A stretch of DNA of 64,000 nt from Hyphomonadaceae bacterium JAD_PAG50586_4 (GTDB lineage Bacteria; Pseudomonadota; Alphaproteobacteria; Caulobacterales; Aquidulcibacteraceae): NCBI GenBank assembly GCA_023242925.1, contig CP096134.1, positions 4,111,501 to 4,175,500 of the forward strand, given 5' to 3'. Within the stretch, counting starts at the first letter, position 1. Every line of letters starts with the position of its first letter. Below the pieces are notes generated by a model. That model searched no databases and was not told the DNA's origin. It saw only the letters and a program-made list of their open reading frames with translations. Below are positions 25,791 to 35,618 of the stretch, one piece after another. The translations under genes were made by a program, and so were the position numbers.

Positions 25791-27671
25791 TTAGTTCGCG
25801 GCGACGCGCGGCGATGCGGGACCGCGCTCGGCGGCGATCTTTACTTTGCCGCTACGCGCATCGGCGAGACGCGCGAGCAAAGCTTCGTGCTCATCCCACA
25901 AACGCTGCGGCAGACGATCGCCGAACTTTTCGTAGTGCGGCGTCACCAGCGAAGCTTCTTCGTCCCAAACATCGAGATCAACGCCGAGCAGCGTGTCGAG
26001 CGCATCGTTTGAGAGCGAGAGGCCGGTCGTGTCGAGCGATGCGGCCGTCGGCACACGGCCGATCGGCGTGTCGTTCGCGGCGGCTTTGCCGTCGAGACGT
26101 TCGCTTACCCATTTTAGCACGCGTGCATTGTCGCCAAAGCCCGGCCAGATGAACTTGCCGTCTTGGTTCTTGCGGAACCAATTCACAAAGAAAATTTTCG
26201 GCAGCTTGGCGCCTTGGCGCTCGCCGATCTTCAGCCAGTGCGCGAAATAATCGCCCATGTGATAGCCGCAGAACGGCAGCATCGCGAACGGATCGCGGCG
26301 CAATTCGCCGACCTTGTTCTCCGCAGCGGCAGTGCCTTCAGAGGCGACGTTCGACGCTAAGAACACGCCATGCGCCCAATCAAACGCCTCGGTCACAAGC
26401 GGCACGGCGCTGGCGCGGCGGCCGCCAAACAGGATCGCGTCGATCGGCACGCCTTTGGGGTCTTCCCACTCAGGTGCGATCACCGGGCATTGGCCGGCGG
26501 GCACGGCGAAGCGTGAGTTCGGGTGCGCGGCCGGGAATTTGGAATCTGGCAGCCAGGCATTGCCTTGCCAGTCGGTGAGACCAGCCGGCGGCGTTTCCGT
26601 CAGACCTTCCCACCACACGTCGTTATCGGCAGTGAGCGCGACGTTCGTGAACACCGTGTTGGCGTAGAGCGTTTCCAGCGCGGACTTGTTCGTCTTCGAG
26701 CCAGTGCCTGGCGCCACGCCAAAGAAGCCGGCTTCTGGATTGATCGCATACAAGCGGCCATCGTCGCCAAAGCGCATCCAGGCGATGTCGTCGCCGATCG
26801 TCTCGGCTTTCCAGCCAGGAATGGTTGGCTGCAGCATCGCCAGATTGGTTTTGCCGCACGCGGACGGGAAAGCGGCGGCAATGTACTTTGCTTGGCCTTC
26901 CGGATTGGTGAGCTTCAGGATCAGCATGTGCTCGGCCAGCCAGCCAGCATCGCGCGCCATCACCGAAGCGATACGCAAAGCAAAGCACTTCTTGCCGAGC
27001 AGCGCGTTGCCGCCGTAGCCCGAGCCATAGCTCCAGATTTCGCGCGTTTCTGGGAAATGCACGATCCATTTTTCTTGGTTGCACGGCCACGGCACGTCCT
27101 TGTCACCGGCGCTCAGCGGCGCGCCGAGCGTGTGCACGGCCGGCACGAAGAAGCCATCTTCGCCCATTTCATCCAGCGCGCCTTTGCCCATGCGCGTCAT
27201 GATGCGCATCGAAGCGGCGACGTAACCGGAATCGGTGATCTCAACACCGAGCTGCGAGATCTTCGAGCCGAGCGGGCCCATGCAGAACGGTACGACGTAC
27301 ATAGTGCGGCCGCGCATCGCGCCGTCGAACAGGCCATCGAGCTTCCCGCGCATTTCAGCCGGAGCAATCCAATTGTTCGAAGGGCCCGCATCGCCCTGGT
27401 CTTGCGAGCAAATGAAGGTGCGGCTTTCGACCCGCGCCACGTCCTTCGGGTCTGATGCGGCGTAGAACGAGTTTGGGCGCTTCTTTTCGTCGAGCTTCTT
27501 CAACGTGCCCGCGGCGACGAGTTCCGCCGTCAGGCGTTCCCATTCTTCCTCGGAACCATCGCACCAATAGACGCGATCCGGCTTAGTTAGCGCGGCGATG
27601 CTTTCGACCCATTCTACGAGCTTTTTGTGTTTCGTCGGAGCCGGGTGAAGGCCAGGAATACTTGCGGTCAC
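25791..27671 (-). CDS. pckG: Phosphoenolpyruvate carboxykinase (GTP)
   Basis: About 626 residues of the GTP-dependent enzyme that converts oxaloacetate to PEP for gluconeogenesis. It has the P-loop-like kinase motif FPSACGKTNLAMLQP, the metal/substrate segment GDDIAWMRF and FGGRRASAVPLV. The N-terminal CDGSEEEWERL is typical of the GTP class, not of ATP-type PckA. The GTG at 27671 is chosen as start because GGAGGGAT precedes it at the right distance; the longer ORF start has no such support. Monocistronic. Confidence 0.95.
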   Translation of the reverse strand: MTASIPGLHPAPTKHKKLVEWVESIAALTKPDRVYWCDGSEEEWERLTAELVAAGTLKKLDEKKRPNSFYAASDPKDVARVESRTFICSQDQGDAGPSNNWIAPAEMRGKLDGLFDGAMRGRTMYVVPFCMGPLGSKISQLGVEITDSGYVAASMRIMTRMGKGALDEMGEDGFFVPAVHTLGAPLSAGDKDVPWPCNQEKWIVHFPETREIWSYGSGYGGNALLGKKCFALRIASVMARDAGWLAEHMLILKLTNPEGQAKYIAAAFPSACGKTNLAMLQPTIPGWKAETIGDDIAWMRFGDDGRLYAINPEAGFFGVAPGTGSKTNKSALETLYANTVFTNVALTADNDVWWEGLTETPPAGLTDWQGNAWLPDSKFPAAHPNSRFAVPAGQCPVIAPEWEDPKGVPIDAILFGGRRASAVPLVTEAFDWAHGVFLASNVASEGTAAAENKVGELRRDPFAMLPFCGYHMGDYFAHWLKIGERQGAKLPKIFFVNWFRKNQDGKFIWPGFGDNARVLKWVSERLDGKAAANDTPIGRVPTAASLDTTGLSLSNDALDTLLGVDLDVWDEEASLVTPHYEKFGDRLPQRLWDEHEALLARLADARSGKVKIAAERGPASPRVAAN

Positions 27672-27889
27672 GGAATCCCTCCAGGCGCAGCTTGTGAGCC
27701 GCGCGTGCATGATTGGGTGCAAGAAGCGTGCTTGGGGAAGCCCATGTCAAACACGTTCTGCGTGGCCGATGTGACCTCCTGCCGCAATGCAAATTGCTAC
27801 CGGTGGCAATGCAAAATTCAGAGCAGCAATCCGCTGACGGAGGTGCTGCGCCGGCGTTGCCTGGAACGGTGTTGGAAAAATCGCGAGGC

Positions 27890-29740
27890 TTAGCCTTGCG
27901 CCGTGACCCATTCGTTCATGATGCGCTCGAGCACCGAAAGCGGCACAGCGCCGTTAGCCAGCATCGTGTCGTGGAAGCTCTTCAGGTCGAAGCGGGCGCC
28001 CAGTGCGCCGCGTGCGCTGTCGCGCATACGGTTAATGGCTTGGCGGCCGACCATGTAGGAGCACGCTTGGCCCGGCCACACGCAATAGCGCTCGATCTCG
28101 GTTGTGATGGAGCTTTCTTGGTCGCCGGTGGCCTCAACCATCGAAGCGATGGCTTGCTCACGCGTCCAGTGCTTGTGGTGGATGCCGGTGTCGCAGACGA
28201 GGCGCGAGGCGCGAAACGTCGCCGACTGCAGATAGCCCAGGCGGCCGAGGGGGTCGCTGTCGTAGGCGCCGAGTTCGTTGGCGAGCTGTTCGGCGTAGAG
28301 TCCCCAACCTTCGCTGAAGGCGCTGAAGCCCAGCATCGCGCTGCGGATGAACGGGATCGTGCCGGATTCTTGCTGGATTGAGATTTGCCAATGATGGCCC
28401 GGCACGCCTTCGTGGTAGTTCAGCGTTGGCAGCGTGAATCTTGGCCATTCCGCAGTGTCGCGCAGATTGATGTAATAGGCGCCCGGGCGGGAGCCATCGA
28501 GTGCTGCGCGTTGATAATAGCCGCCGGGCGCTCCAGCTTCGGTCGTCACCGGCACACGGCGAATTTCCAATTGCGCTTGCGCTAGCGTGTTGAAGGCGCG
28601 CGGCATCATCGCTTCGATTGCGCGCGTCTGCGTGTTGAGATCGGCCAAGATCTGCGCGCGGCCGGCGTCGGTGTTCGGGTAAAGCTGATCGGGCCGGCGC
28701 GAGAGTGCTTGCACGCGGCTCGCCACGCTGCCGCGCGTCATGCCTTGGGCGCGCAGGATTTGATCCATCTCGCTATGGAATTGTGCGATGAGCTCAAGGC
28801 CGATGTTGTGAATCTCATCCGGCGACATCGTCGTCGTCGTGCGGCTCTGCAGCGCTGCGGCGTACATTTCAGCACCCTGCGGCAAACGCCAGATGCCCGC
28901 GTCGTGCACGGCATTGCGGCGCACTTCGCGCAGCGCAGCCTTCTGGCGTTCGTAAGCTGGATAGATGGCGTCGCGCACAGCGGCTTCAGCGCGGCTGACA
29001 TAGGCGGTGCGTTCGGATTCCGTGAGTTCCGCCGTTTGCGGCAAGCGACGCACGAGCGTTTGCACCAGCAGATTTTGCGCAATTGCGGTGGAGGTGAACG
29101 CGTCCATTTGCGTAAGCGTGCGGTCGATCGCGAAATCCGGCGGGATCACGCCGGCGGCTGCGTCTTCGCGGATGATCCCGGTCTCTTCGTCCAGATTGCG
29201 CACGTAGTCGTCGAGGCGGCCGAAGAAGCCGTCGACTTCATCGCGCGTGCGCAGCGGGTGTTGGTTGTCGAGGAAATCGGGCGTGTTGCGGTAAGCGCCC
29301 GTCAGCTGCGTGACGATATACGGCCCGCCGGCCCCACCGCCGACTTCGAAACGCGACGTCGCGAGGCTGTTCTCGTACGACGCGACCACGACGTCGAGGG
29401 TGACTTGTTCATTAGCCGGCAGCGCGTTGCGATCGATCGCGCGCAATTCGGTGAGCGCACTCTGGATGATGCCGCGATACGCGCGCGCCGAGGCTTTGCT
29501 GGATGAGCTCAGTTTATCGATGAAGCGGTAGCCGGCGCGTTCTTCGCTGAGGCCGAGGCTGGTGCAGCGTTCGGGGGATTGGCGGAGGATGGCCGCCACT
29601 GTGCGGTCGAGGGTGGCGGTGAGCTGGGCGCTAGGGGTGGTGGCGGGGGCTGCGGTTTCAGCGGGCGCGGTGGCGCAGCCGGAGAGAAGGGCGGCGCCGG
29701 CGGCGCCTGCGCCAAGAAGAGTGCGTCGTGAAAGCTGCAT
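27890..29740 (-). CDS. DUF885 family lipoprotein (putative zinc hydrolase)
   Basis: A 616-residue protein beginning MQLSRRTLLGAGAAGAALLS, with a twin-arginine motif and then a lipobox (LLSGC), so exported and lipid-anchored. The DUF885 core has LPTLNYHEGVPGHHWQIS, a His/Glu metal-site pattern resembling HExxH-type peptidases, then AFSEGWGLYAEQLANELG and RLVCDTGIHHKHWTREQA. The family looks like metallopeptidases, but activity is rarely shown. It sits 149 bases upstream of xth in opposite gene order, with no clear functional partner. Confidence 0.85.
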   Translation of the reverse strand: MQLSRRTLLGAGAAGAALLSGCATAPAETAAPATTPSAQLTATLDRTVAAILRQSPERCTSLGLSEERAGYRFIDKLSSSSKASARAYRGIIQSALTELRAIDRNALPANEQVTLDVVVASYENSLATSRFEVGGGAGGPYIVTQLTGAYRNTPDFLDNQHPLRTRDEVDGFFGRLDDYVRNLDEETGIIREDAAAGVIPPDFAIDRTLTQMDAFTSTAIAQNLLVQTLVRRLPQTAELTESERTAYVSRAEAAVRDAIYPAYERQKAALREVRRNAVHDAGIWRLPQGAEMYAAALQSRTTTTMSPDEIHNIGLELIAQFHSEMDQILRAQGMTRGSVASRVQALSRRPDQLYPNTDAGRAQILADLNTQTRAIEAMMPRAFNTLAQAQLEIRRVPVTTEAGAPGGYYQRAALDGSRPGAYYINLRDTAEWPRFTLPTLNYHEGVPGHHWQISIQQESGTIPFIRSAMLGFSAFSEGWGLYAEQLANELGAYDSDPLGRLGYLQSATFRASRLVCDTGIHHKHWTREQAIASMVEATGDQESSITTEIERYCVWPGQACSYMVGRQAINRMRDSARGALGARFDLKSFHDTMLANGAVPLSVLERIMNEWVTAQG

Positions 29741-29813
29741 TTGAGTTCCCCAGATTTGATGCGCGCATCGTAACGCCCGCGATCAGGAGCTCAATGCGGG
29801 TTGCGACGAGGGG

Positions 29814-30608
29814 TCAGAGTTTGAAGCCGGCCACCACGGGCACGTGGTCGCTGGGGCGCTCCCAGCCGCGGCAGAGGGTGTGGATTTGGAACGCCGCGGC
29901 CTGCGAGGCGGGCGCGATGTCGTCGGTGGCCCAGATGTGATCCAAACGGCGGCCGCGATTGTTCTTGGTCCAGTCGGGGCTGCGATAGCTCCACCAGGTG
30001 AAGAGCTTTTCTGGATCTGGTTTGTGCAGGCGCGCGATATCGACGAAGCCGCCCGCCTCGCGCGCAGCCTCCAGGCGTGTGGTCTCGCCTGGCGTGTGGC
30101 TCACGACATCAAGCAATTGCTTGTGGCTCCAGACGTCATTCTCACCCGGCGCCACGTTGAGATCGCCGACCAGGATCATCGGCGCCTTGCCGCGACGCTT
30201 ACCGTAATCGCGCTTCATGCGGTCAAGCAGGTCGAGCTTGTGCGCGAATTTGGGGTTGGCGACGGGATCGGGCACATCGGCGCCGGCGGGGACGTAGAGA
30301 TTATGGATCTCGACGCCTTGCAGCTTCACCGCCGCGACGCGCGCTTCATTCTTTTCGCAGAGCGGCGGCGCTTCGATCGGCGTGAGCTTGTGGCGCGAGA
30401 CGATGGCGACGCCGTGCCAGCCCTTTTGGCCGACGACATGCATGTGGCGGTAGCCCGCGTTCTTGAAGGCGTTGGCCGGGAATTCGCCGTCACGGCATTT
30501 AATTTCTTGCAGGCACAAAACGTCGGGTTTGGCTTCACCCAAAAAACGGCAAACCATCTCGATGCGCAGCCGCACGGAATTGATGTTCCAAGTCGCGATT
30601 TTCAGCAT
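29814..30608 (-). CDS. xth: Exodeoxyribonuclease III
   Basis: About 264 residues of the EEP nuclease fold: MLKIATWNINSVRLR at the start, catalytic Glu in LCLQEIKCRD, LVGDLNVAPGENDVWSHKQL, RRLDHIWAT and the final SDHVPVVAGFKL with the catalytic Asp-His pair. It cleaves at abasic sites and trims 3' ends in base-excision repair. The start at 30608 is set by homology. Confidence 0.95.
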   Translation of the reverse strand: MLKIATWNINSVRLRIEMVCRFLGEAKPDVLCLQEIKCRDGEFPANAFKNAGYRHMHVVGQKGWHGVAIVSRHKLTPIEAPPLCEKNEARVAAVKLQGVEIHNLYVPAGADVPDPVANPKFAHKLDLLDRMKRDYGKRRGKAPMILVGDLNVAPGENDVWSHKQLLDVVSHTPGETTRLEAAREAGGFVDIARLHKPDPEKLFTWWSYRSPDWTKNNRGRRLDHIWATDDIAPASQAAAFQIHTLCRGWERPSDHVPVVAGFKL

Positions 30609-30917
30609 GGCTCTCTTTGACGTGGCGCTGACGCAAAAGCGAGCGCCCAAAGCGGAAGGCCCGATCGCATTCAGCGACCGGGCCTTCGTTGCGCCTTGAG
30701 GGAGGACGCAATTTTTGCCGGCAGGGGAAAAACCGGCTGTCGCGGTCGCCGCTGCTGGATCGGTCAGCGGGGGGACGACGCTAATCCAGCGGGGATGTTG
30801 CGGCGACCGTGCCTGATGTATCTACGCCACGCTGGCCAAAAATTCAAGACCTATGCTGGTGAAACCTCTTGCCAAATCACTCGGAATTTGGATGGCGCGC
30901 CGCATTCTCGCCTTATC
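30609..30917. other. Intergenic region between lolA and xth with two strong inverted repeats
   Basis: No gene is supported here. Repeat one is GAAGGCCCG / CGGGCCTTC (30655-30687). It could end the lolA transcript, though no U-tract follows. The second, much larger stem is listed separately at 30743-30809. The remaining sequence shows no conserved coding pattern. Confidence 0.5.
30743..30809. other. Two-stem structured element (possible RNA structure)
   Basis: Outer arms CGGTCGCCGC (30743-30752) and GCGGCGACCG (30800-30809) pair perfectly over 10 bp. Inner arms GCTGGAT (30754-30760) and ATCCAGC (30784-30790) pair over 7 bp. The nested arrangement resembles a folded RNA domain more than a simple terminator, because no U-run follows on either strand. 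Whether it is part of the lolA 3' end, a small RNA or a protein-binding palindrome cannot be read from sequence. Confidence 0.45.
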
Positions 30918-31580
30918 CTAGCGACGGCCCGGGCGGTTCTGCTGGAGTACGTCCTCCAGGCGGAAGAGGTTACGGTCGAGGTTGGCCGGCTGCGTAATGT
31001 CGGACAACGTCACGCGCGTGCGGGCGCCCGTCGCATCGGTGACGTCCCACGAGCGCAATTGGTTCGCCGCGTCGAAGTGCAGTGAGAGTGCGCCATCCAT
31101 TTCACCGGTGCGATCGCGTGCGGTGACGACCGTCCATTCGCCCGCTTGCGAAACGCGGATGATGCGCGCGTTGCGTTCGAGATTGATGTTCTCGCCGAGG
31201 ATCAAATGCAGCGGCGTGGAGCGCAAAGGCGTGCGTTCGGTGGTGCGCATCGCCGTGTCGCGCATGGCGACGACGCTGCCGTCGGAGACAATCAGCAATG
31301 TCGCCGGCGGATCGTATTGGAAGCGCAGCTTGCCAGGGCGTTGCAGATAGAATTGGCCGGTCGCACGGCTGCCGCCAGGCGAAGTTTGCGTGAAACGGCC
31401 TTGCAGAGCGCGCACGCCGTTGAGGGCGGCGTTGACGCGGGTCAAAGCCGCAGCCCGGTCCGCACCTTCGAGCGTGACCAAAGTGGCGGCGTCGCTGGTG
31501 CGCGGGCGCAGCTCTTGGGCAAGCGCGCTTGGGGCAAAAGCCAGGGCGGAAAGGCCGAGGAGGGCGAGGCGTCTGTTCAT
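30918..31580 (-). CDS. lolA: Outer-membrane lipoprotein carrier LolA
   Basis: About 220 residues with a signal peptide (MNRRLALLGLSALAFAPSAL, cleaved after ALA). LolA hallmarks are VRALQGRFTQTSPGGSRATG, GQFYLQRPGKLRFQYDPP and LLIVSDGSVVAMRDTA. It ferries lipoproteins across the periplasm to the outer membrane. The start at 31580 gives a good signal peptide; the ORF extends further without support. It is divergent from the DUF4956 gene. Confidence 0.92.
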   Translation of the reverse strand: MNRRLALLGLSALAFAPSALAQELRPRTSDAATLVTLEGADRAAALTRVNAALNGVRALQGRFTQTSPGGSRATGQFYLQRPGKLRFQYDPPATLLIVSDGSVVAMRDTAMRTTERTPLRSTPLHLILGENINLERNARIIRVSQAGEWTVVTARDRTGEMDGALSLHFDAANQLRSWDVTDATGARTRVTLSDITQPANLDRNLFRLEDVLQQNRPGRR

Positions 31581-31738
31581 GGGTGTCATGTGGCGGAAAC
31601 GCATGGCGAAAAAAGGGTTCGCTTTGCCCAGAAATGACCTTTTCGGTTCAGGCGCGGTTCATCCGCGCGGGGAGTGGGCTTGGCGAACGCCATTCACAAG
31701 CCTTTGATCGCACGCGTTTCGATCTGCGGGGGACGGGA

Positions 31739-32416
31739 ATGTTTGCAGACACTACGCAGATGCTGCCGTCGATCGGCTGGGCCGGTTTCCTCGACGGCCC
31801 GCAGATCGTGGAATTCGTCGCGGCCCTCGCGCTGGCTATAGCGCTGGGCGCGGCCATCGCGTTTCACCCGACCACGGCGCGCACCATCGATACGCGGGAA
31901 GAGGCGGAAATGCCGAAGGTGTACATCATGTACGCCCTCGTCGGCGCCGTCGTCGGCGAGATCGTGCTGGCGTACGGCATGGTCGTCGGCTTCGTGATCT
32001 TCGGGCTTGGCGGCCTGATGCGCTTTCGCACCGACACCGCCTCCACGCGCGACACCGGCCGGCTCATCATCGTGACGCTCTTGGGCCTCATCGCTGGCCT
32101 CAACATGCCGCACTTTGCGGTGATCGCGGCGATCGTCGCGTGGGGGCTCATCTATGTGTTCGACGGCCATCCGGTGTGCGAGCTTGAAGTGCACGAGATC
32201 CCGGAAGGGCGCGTGCGCGATGCGGCCGAAGCGTATCGCACGGTGCTTGCGGATATGGGCTGCAAGCTGATCAACGAGGACAAATCCTTCTCCAAGCGCC
32301 GCATCGATTACGTCTTCCGCGCGCCGCGCCGCTCGACGCAAGCGGGCTTGCACAAAGCGCTGTGTGAGCGCGTGCCGGTCGATGTGCGTGGTGAGATTGA
32401 TTGGGAGATTGAGTAG
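31739..32416 (+). CDS. DUF4956 membrane protein (MgtC-like)
   Basis: About 225 residues. An N-terminal helix (IVEFVAALALAIALGAAIAF) is followed by TM segments YIMYALVGAVVGEIVLAYG and FVIFGLGGLMRFRTDTAST, the latter containing the RFRT motif typical of this group. A soluble C-terminal domain (CELEVHEIPEGRVRDAAEAY and onward) follows. The family is described as DUF4956, with MgtC-like helices; function unknown. The start at 31739 has GGGGGACGG upstream. It is divergent from lolA. Confidence 0.82.
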   Translation: MFADTTQMLPSIGWAGFLDGPQIVEFVAALALAIALGAAIAFHPTTARTIDTREEAEMPKVYIMYALVGAVVGEIVLAYGMVVGFVIFGLGGLMRFRTDTASTRDTGRLIIVTLLGLIAGLNMPHFAVIAAIVAWGLIYVFDGHPVCELEVHEIPEGRVRDAAEAYRTVLADMGCKLINEDKSFSKRRIDYVFRAPRRSTQAGLHKALCERVPVDVRGEIDWEIE

Positions 32417-33010
32417 GAGGCAGCGGGCAATAGGCCGCGCGCCGGTTCTCACGGTGCTCAAAAACCCACTGCCCACTGCCTATTGCCTATTGCTTCAAAG
32501 GAAGGCGAGGCGCGTGCTCGCACGCGAGGTAAAAAGTTTCCGCCCTGCGGCGGAGGATGCGCGCTTCACACGCGCCCCGTGTTCGATCGTTTTTCACGGC
32601 TTGGGCCGAGGAGTTGTTGAACGCGTAGCTCTTCTTCAGCTGCCTACGCTCGCGTCCTGGACGATGGGTCAGCCGCAACCCGCCATCGACGGATCACGAC
32701 ACGGGGCTTAGCTCCATGCCCTTTTTGCCGGTTCTGCGCACAGCGCTCCGAGCCCTGGACCCTCCGGTTGCACTCCCCGGAGACAGATTGGGGGCGGCAC
32801 CGCGAAACATCGCTACGCCGACCGCCCGGGGCATCAGGAGCTGACAAGCGCTGTGCGCGGCCGCGTCCGGAATGAAGAAGTCCGAACAAGATCTAGCGTT
32901 CATTTTGGACTTGAATTTCAAGCCCGAAGTTGGATCGCGCGCGGCTCCTGGTCTTCCGTCCCAATATGTAGGGCAGTTCTTAACTGCCGACCGCATCGCG
33001 GGTAGGCCGC
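32417..33010. other. 594-base region without a convincing gene; possible structured RNA
   Basis: The first 90 bases hold imperfect repeats (GCAATAGG, then CACTGCCCACTGCC and CCTATTGCCTATTGC) that can pair and may end the DUF4956 transcript. From about 32525 to 32840 no frame looks protein-like. The minus strand ends in CCGCCGCAGGGCGG followed by AAACTTTTT, a terminator-like signal, so a leftward transcript of about 300 bases is conceivable. A 68-codon plus-strand ORF at 32872 overlaps ftsK and is not supported. I could not match this to tmRNA, RNase P or SRP RNA motifs. Confidence 0.35.
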
Positions 33011-35415
33011 CTAATCCTCATCCTCCAGCTCATCGATCAGGATATCGCGCTTCCCGGCCGCGTTGGCGGTCGAGATGATGCCGGCTTTTTCCATGCGTTC
33101 GATGAGGGTGGCGGCGCGGTTGTAGCCGATTGAGAGGCGGCGCTGCAGGTAGCTGGTGCTGGCTTTGCGGTCGCGTTGCACGATCTCGATGGCGCGTTCG
33201 AGCAATTCGTCGCCGCCTTCGTTGTCGAACAATTCGGGCTCGTCGCTGCCTGCGTTCTCGTTCGGCTCTTGGGTGACGTCGGTGCGATATTGCGGCGCGC
33301 CTTGCGCCTTCAACATATCGACCACGCGTTCGACTTCGCCGTCGGTCACGTAAGGGCCGTGCAGACGGCGGATGCGGCCGCCGCCGGCCATGAAGAGTAG
33401 ATCGCCCTGGCCGAGCAATTGTTCGGCGCCCTGTTCGCCAAGGATGGTGCGCGAGTCGATCTTCGAGGTGACCTGGTAGGAGATGCGCGTCGGGAAATTG
33501 GCTTTGATCGTGCCGGTGATGACGTCGACCGAGGGGCGTTGCGTCGCCATGATGACGTGGATGCCGGCGGCGCGCGCCATTTGCGCCAGACGCTGCACGG
33601 CGGCTTCGATCTCCTTGCCGGCCGTGATCATGAGATCGGCCATCTCGTCGATGACGACGACGATGTACGGCATCGGCTCAAGCGGCAGTTCGCGGGTTTC
33701 GTAGATCGGCTCGCCGCTGGAGGGATCGAAGCCCGCATGCACGGTGCGCTCGAGGCGCTCGCCGCGCTCCAGCGCATCGGAGACGCGCTCGTTGTAGCCG
33801 GAGATGTTGCGCACGCCGAGCTTCGACATGCGGCGATAGCGATCCTCCATCTCGCGCACGACCCATTTCAGCGCGACGACGGCTTTTTCGGATCGGTCAC
33901 GACCGGGTGCAGCAAGTGCGGGATGCCCTCATAGACGCTGAGCTCCAGCATCTTCGGGTCGATCATGATGAAGCGGCACTCGTCGGGCGTGTGCTTGTAG
34001 AGCAGCGACAGGATCATCGCGTTGATGCCGACGGATTTGCCCGAGCCCGTGGTGCCGGCGATGAGCAAGTGCGGCATCTTGGTGAGGTCGGCGGCGAAGG
34101 GGTCGCCTTCGATGGTTTCGCCGAGGGCCAGCGGCAGATCGCCTTGCGTGCCGACGAATGACGCGCTGTTGAGCAGCGAGTTGAGATACACGGTTTCGCG
34201 CTTGCCGTTGGGCAGCTCGATGCCGATGGCGTTGCGGCCGGGAATGACGGCGACGCGCGCGGCGGTGGCGGACATGGAGCGCGCGATGTCGTCGGACAAG
34301 CCGATGACGCGCGAGGATTTCACGCCGGCGGCGGGTTCGAACTCAAACAATGTGACGACGGGGCCCGGGCGCGCGCTGAGCACTTCGCCCTGCACGCCGA
34401 AATCGGCAAGCACGCCTTCAAGCTGGCGGCTCATCGCGTGCAGCGTTTGCGCGTCGGTTTGATTGATGCGCTGCTTCGGCTCGGCCAGCAGATCGGTGTC
34501 CGGCAATTCGAACGGGCGGCCGAAGCTGAAGGTCGAATGTTCTTTCGCGGCGCGCTTTTGCGGCTTGGGTGCGGCTTCGCGCGGCGGCTGCGCTGCACGC
34601 GGCGCACGTTCTTCGGTGCGCGGGGCTGGGCGTTGCGGGCGCGGGGCGCGTGGTTGTTGCTCGGGCGCGGGCGCACGCTCTTCGCGCGCGATGTTGGCGG
34701 CGCGCTCGTACATGCGCTCGCTCGGTTGTTCTTCTTCGCGGCGGGTTTTGTCGGAGACGTAGGAGATGGCGCGTTGCGCGCGCTGGCCTGCGCCGTCAGC
34801 CAGGCGACGCGCGGTGGCGGCGGCGTTTTTCACGTCTTCCTTGCGCACTTGGAAAGACCAGCCGATGGCGAGAATGCCGCCGATGGCGCAGAGCAAACCT
34901 GTGAGCACGCGCGGGAATGGCAGGCCTGGCATCGAAGCAAGGCCAGACATGAAGCCGGCCACGCCGTCGCCGATCATGCCGCCGAAGCCAACCGAAAGCG
35001 GCCAGCCGTCGGGCGTTGGGATTGTCGCGGCAGCCGCGCCGAGCAACAGCACGCCGGCGAGCGCCGCGAACACACGGCGGCGATCGATGCTCATGACGAG
35101 TTGTTGGCGCGCAATGCGCAGCGCACCGGCCGCAAGCAGAGCCGCAAACGCGAGCGGGGCTGCCGCGCCCAAAACTTGTATCGCAAGATCAGCCACAACA
35201 GCGCCTGAGGCGCCGAAGAGATTATGCGTCGCGCCATTCGAGGCGACGTTGAGGCTTGGATCTTCGGGCGAATAGGTGAGCACCGCGCCTAGGCCGTAGG
35301 CGCCAAGGATGGCAGCACCCACGGAGGCTGCCGCACGCTTCAAGGCGAGACGCCCCGCAGCGGAACTGGCGACGGAGGGGATTCTTCCCCCTTGGTGGTA
35401 AGCGTCGTCGGTCAT
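33011..35415 (-). pseudogene. ftsK: DNA translocase FtsK, frameshifted near 33880 (likely sequence error)
   Basis: Two frames give one protein of about 802 residues. There are four N-terminal membrane helices (residues about 20-175), a Pro/Ala/Glu-rich linker (about 230-310), then the RecA-like motor with Walker A GTTGSGKSVGINAM and Walker B FIMIDPKMLELSVYEG. After the shift come VIDEMADLMITAGKEIEAAV, ATQRPSVDVITG and the C-terminal gamma domain (SYLQRRLSIGYNRAATLIER) that reads KOPS. One base is missing after CCGAAAAAG; restoring it gives DPKKAVVALKWVVREMEDRY. FtsK is normally essential for chromosome dimer resolution and division, so a real null is unlikely. Confidence 0.95.
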
Positions 35416-35563
35416 GGAAGTGGGGCGCCTTTCGGTGGCCTGTGCCGGTTCGGGACTGTTGTCCTTTCGGGTAAACGAGGGATGAAGATTCGGGCGCGAA
35501 CAGAGTTACCGACGCGTTCATCTTGGTTGCGAAAAATCGCTGTTTACAAAGGTAAAAACAAAA

Positions 35564-35589
35564 GGGCGCGGTTCTAAAGAACCGCGCCC
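35564..35589 (-). terminator. Terminator after the ammonium transporter
   Basis: An 11-bp perfect stem GGGCGCGGTTC / GAACCGCGCCC with loop TAAA. On the minus strand it is followed by TTTTGTTTTTACC, a good U-tract. It lies 30 bases past the transporter stop codon. Confidence 0.85.
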
Positions 35590-35618
35590 GAAGTGAGGAG
35601 GAGAACCCCTAGGTCGCC

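Noticed and set aside
26523..27455. 310-codon open frame antisense to pckG
   Set aside because: No family-like motifs, arginine-rich, fully inside a well-supported gene.
32525..32840. tmRNA, RNase P RNA or SRP RNA
   Set aside because: None of the diagnostic sequences (tag-peptide frame, GAGGAAAGTCCGGGC block, SRP tetraloop region) is present on either strand.
32872..33078. 68-codon plus-strand ORF beginning MKKSEQDLAFILDL
   Set aside because: Overlaps the 3' end of ftsK on the other strand, the later half is low-complexity, and no conserved feature is visible.
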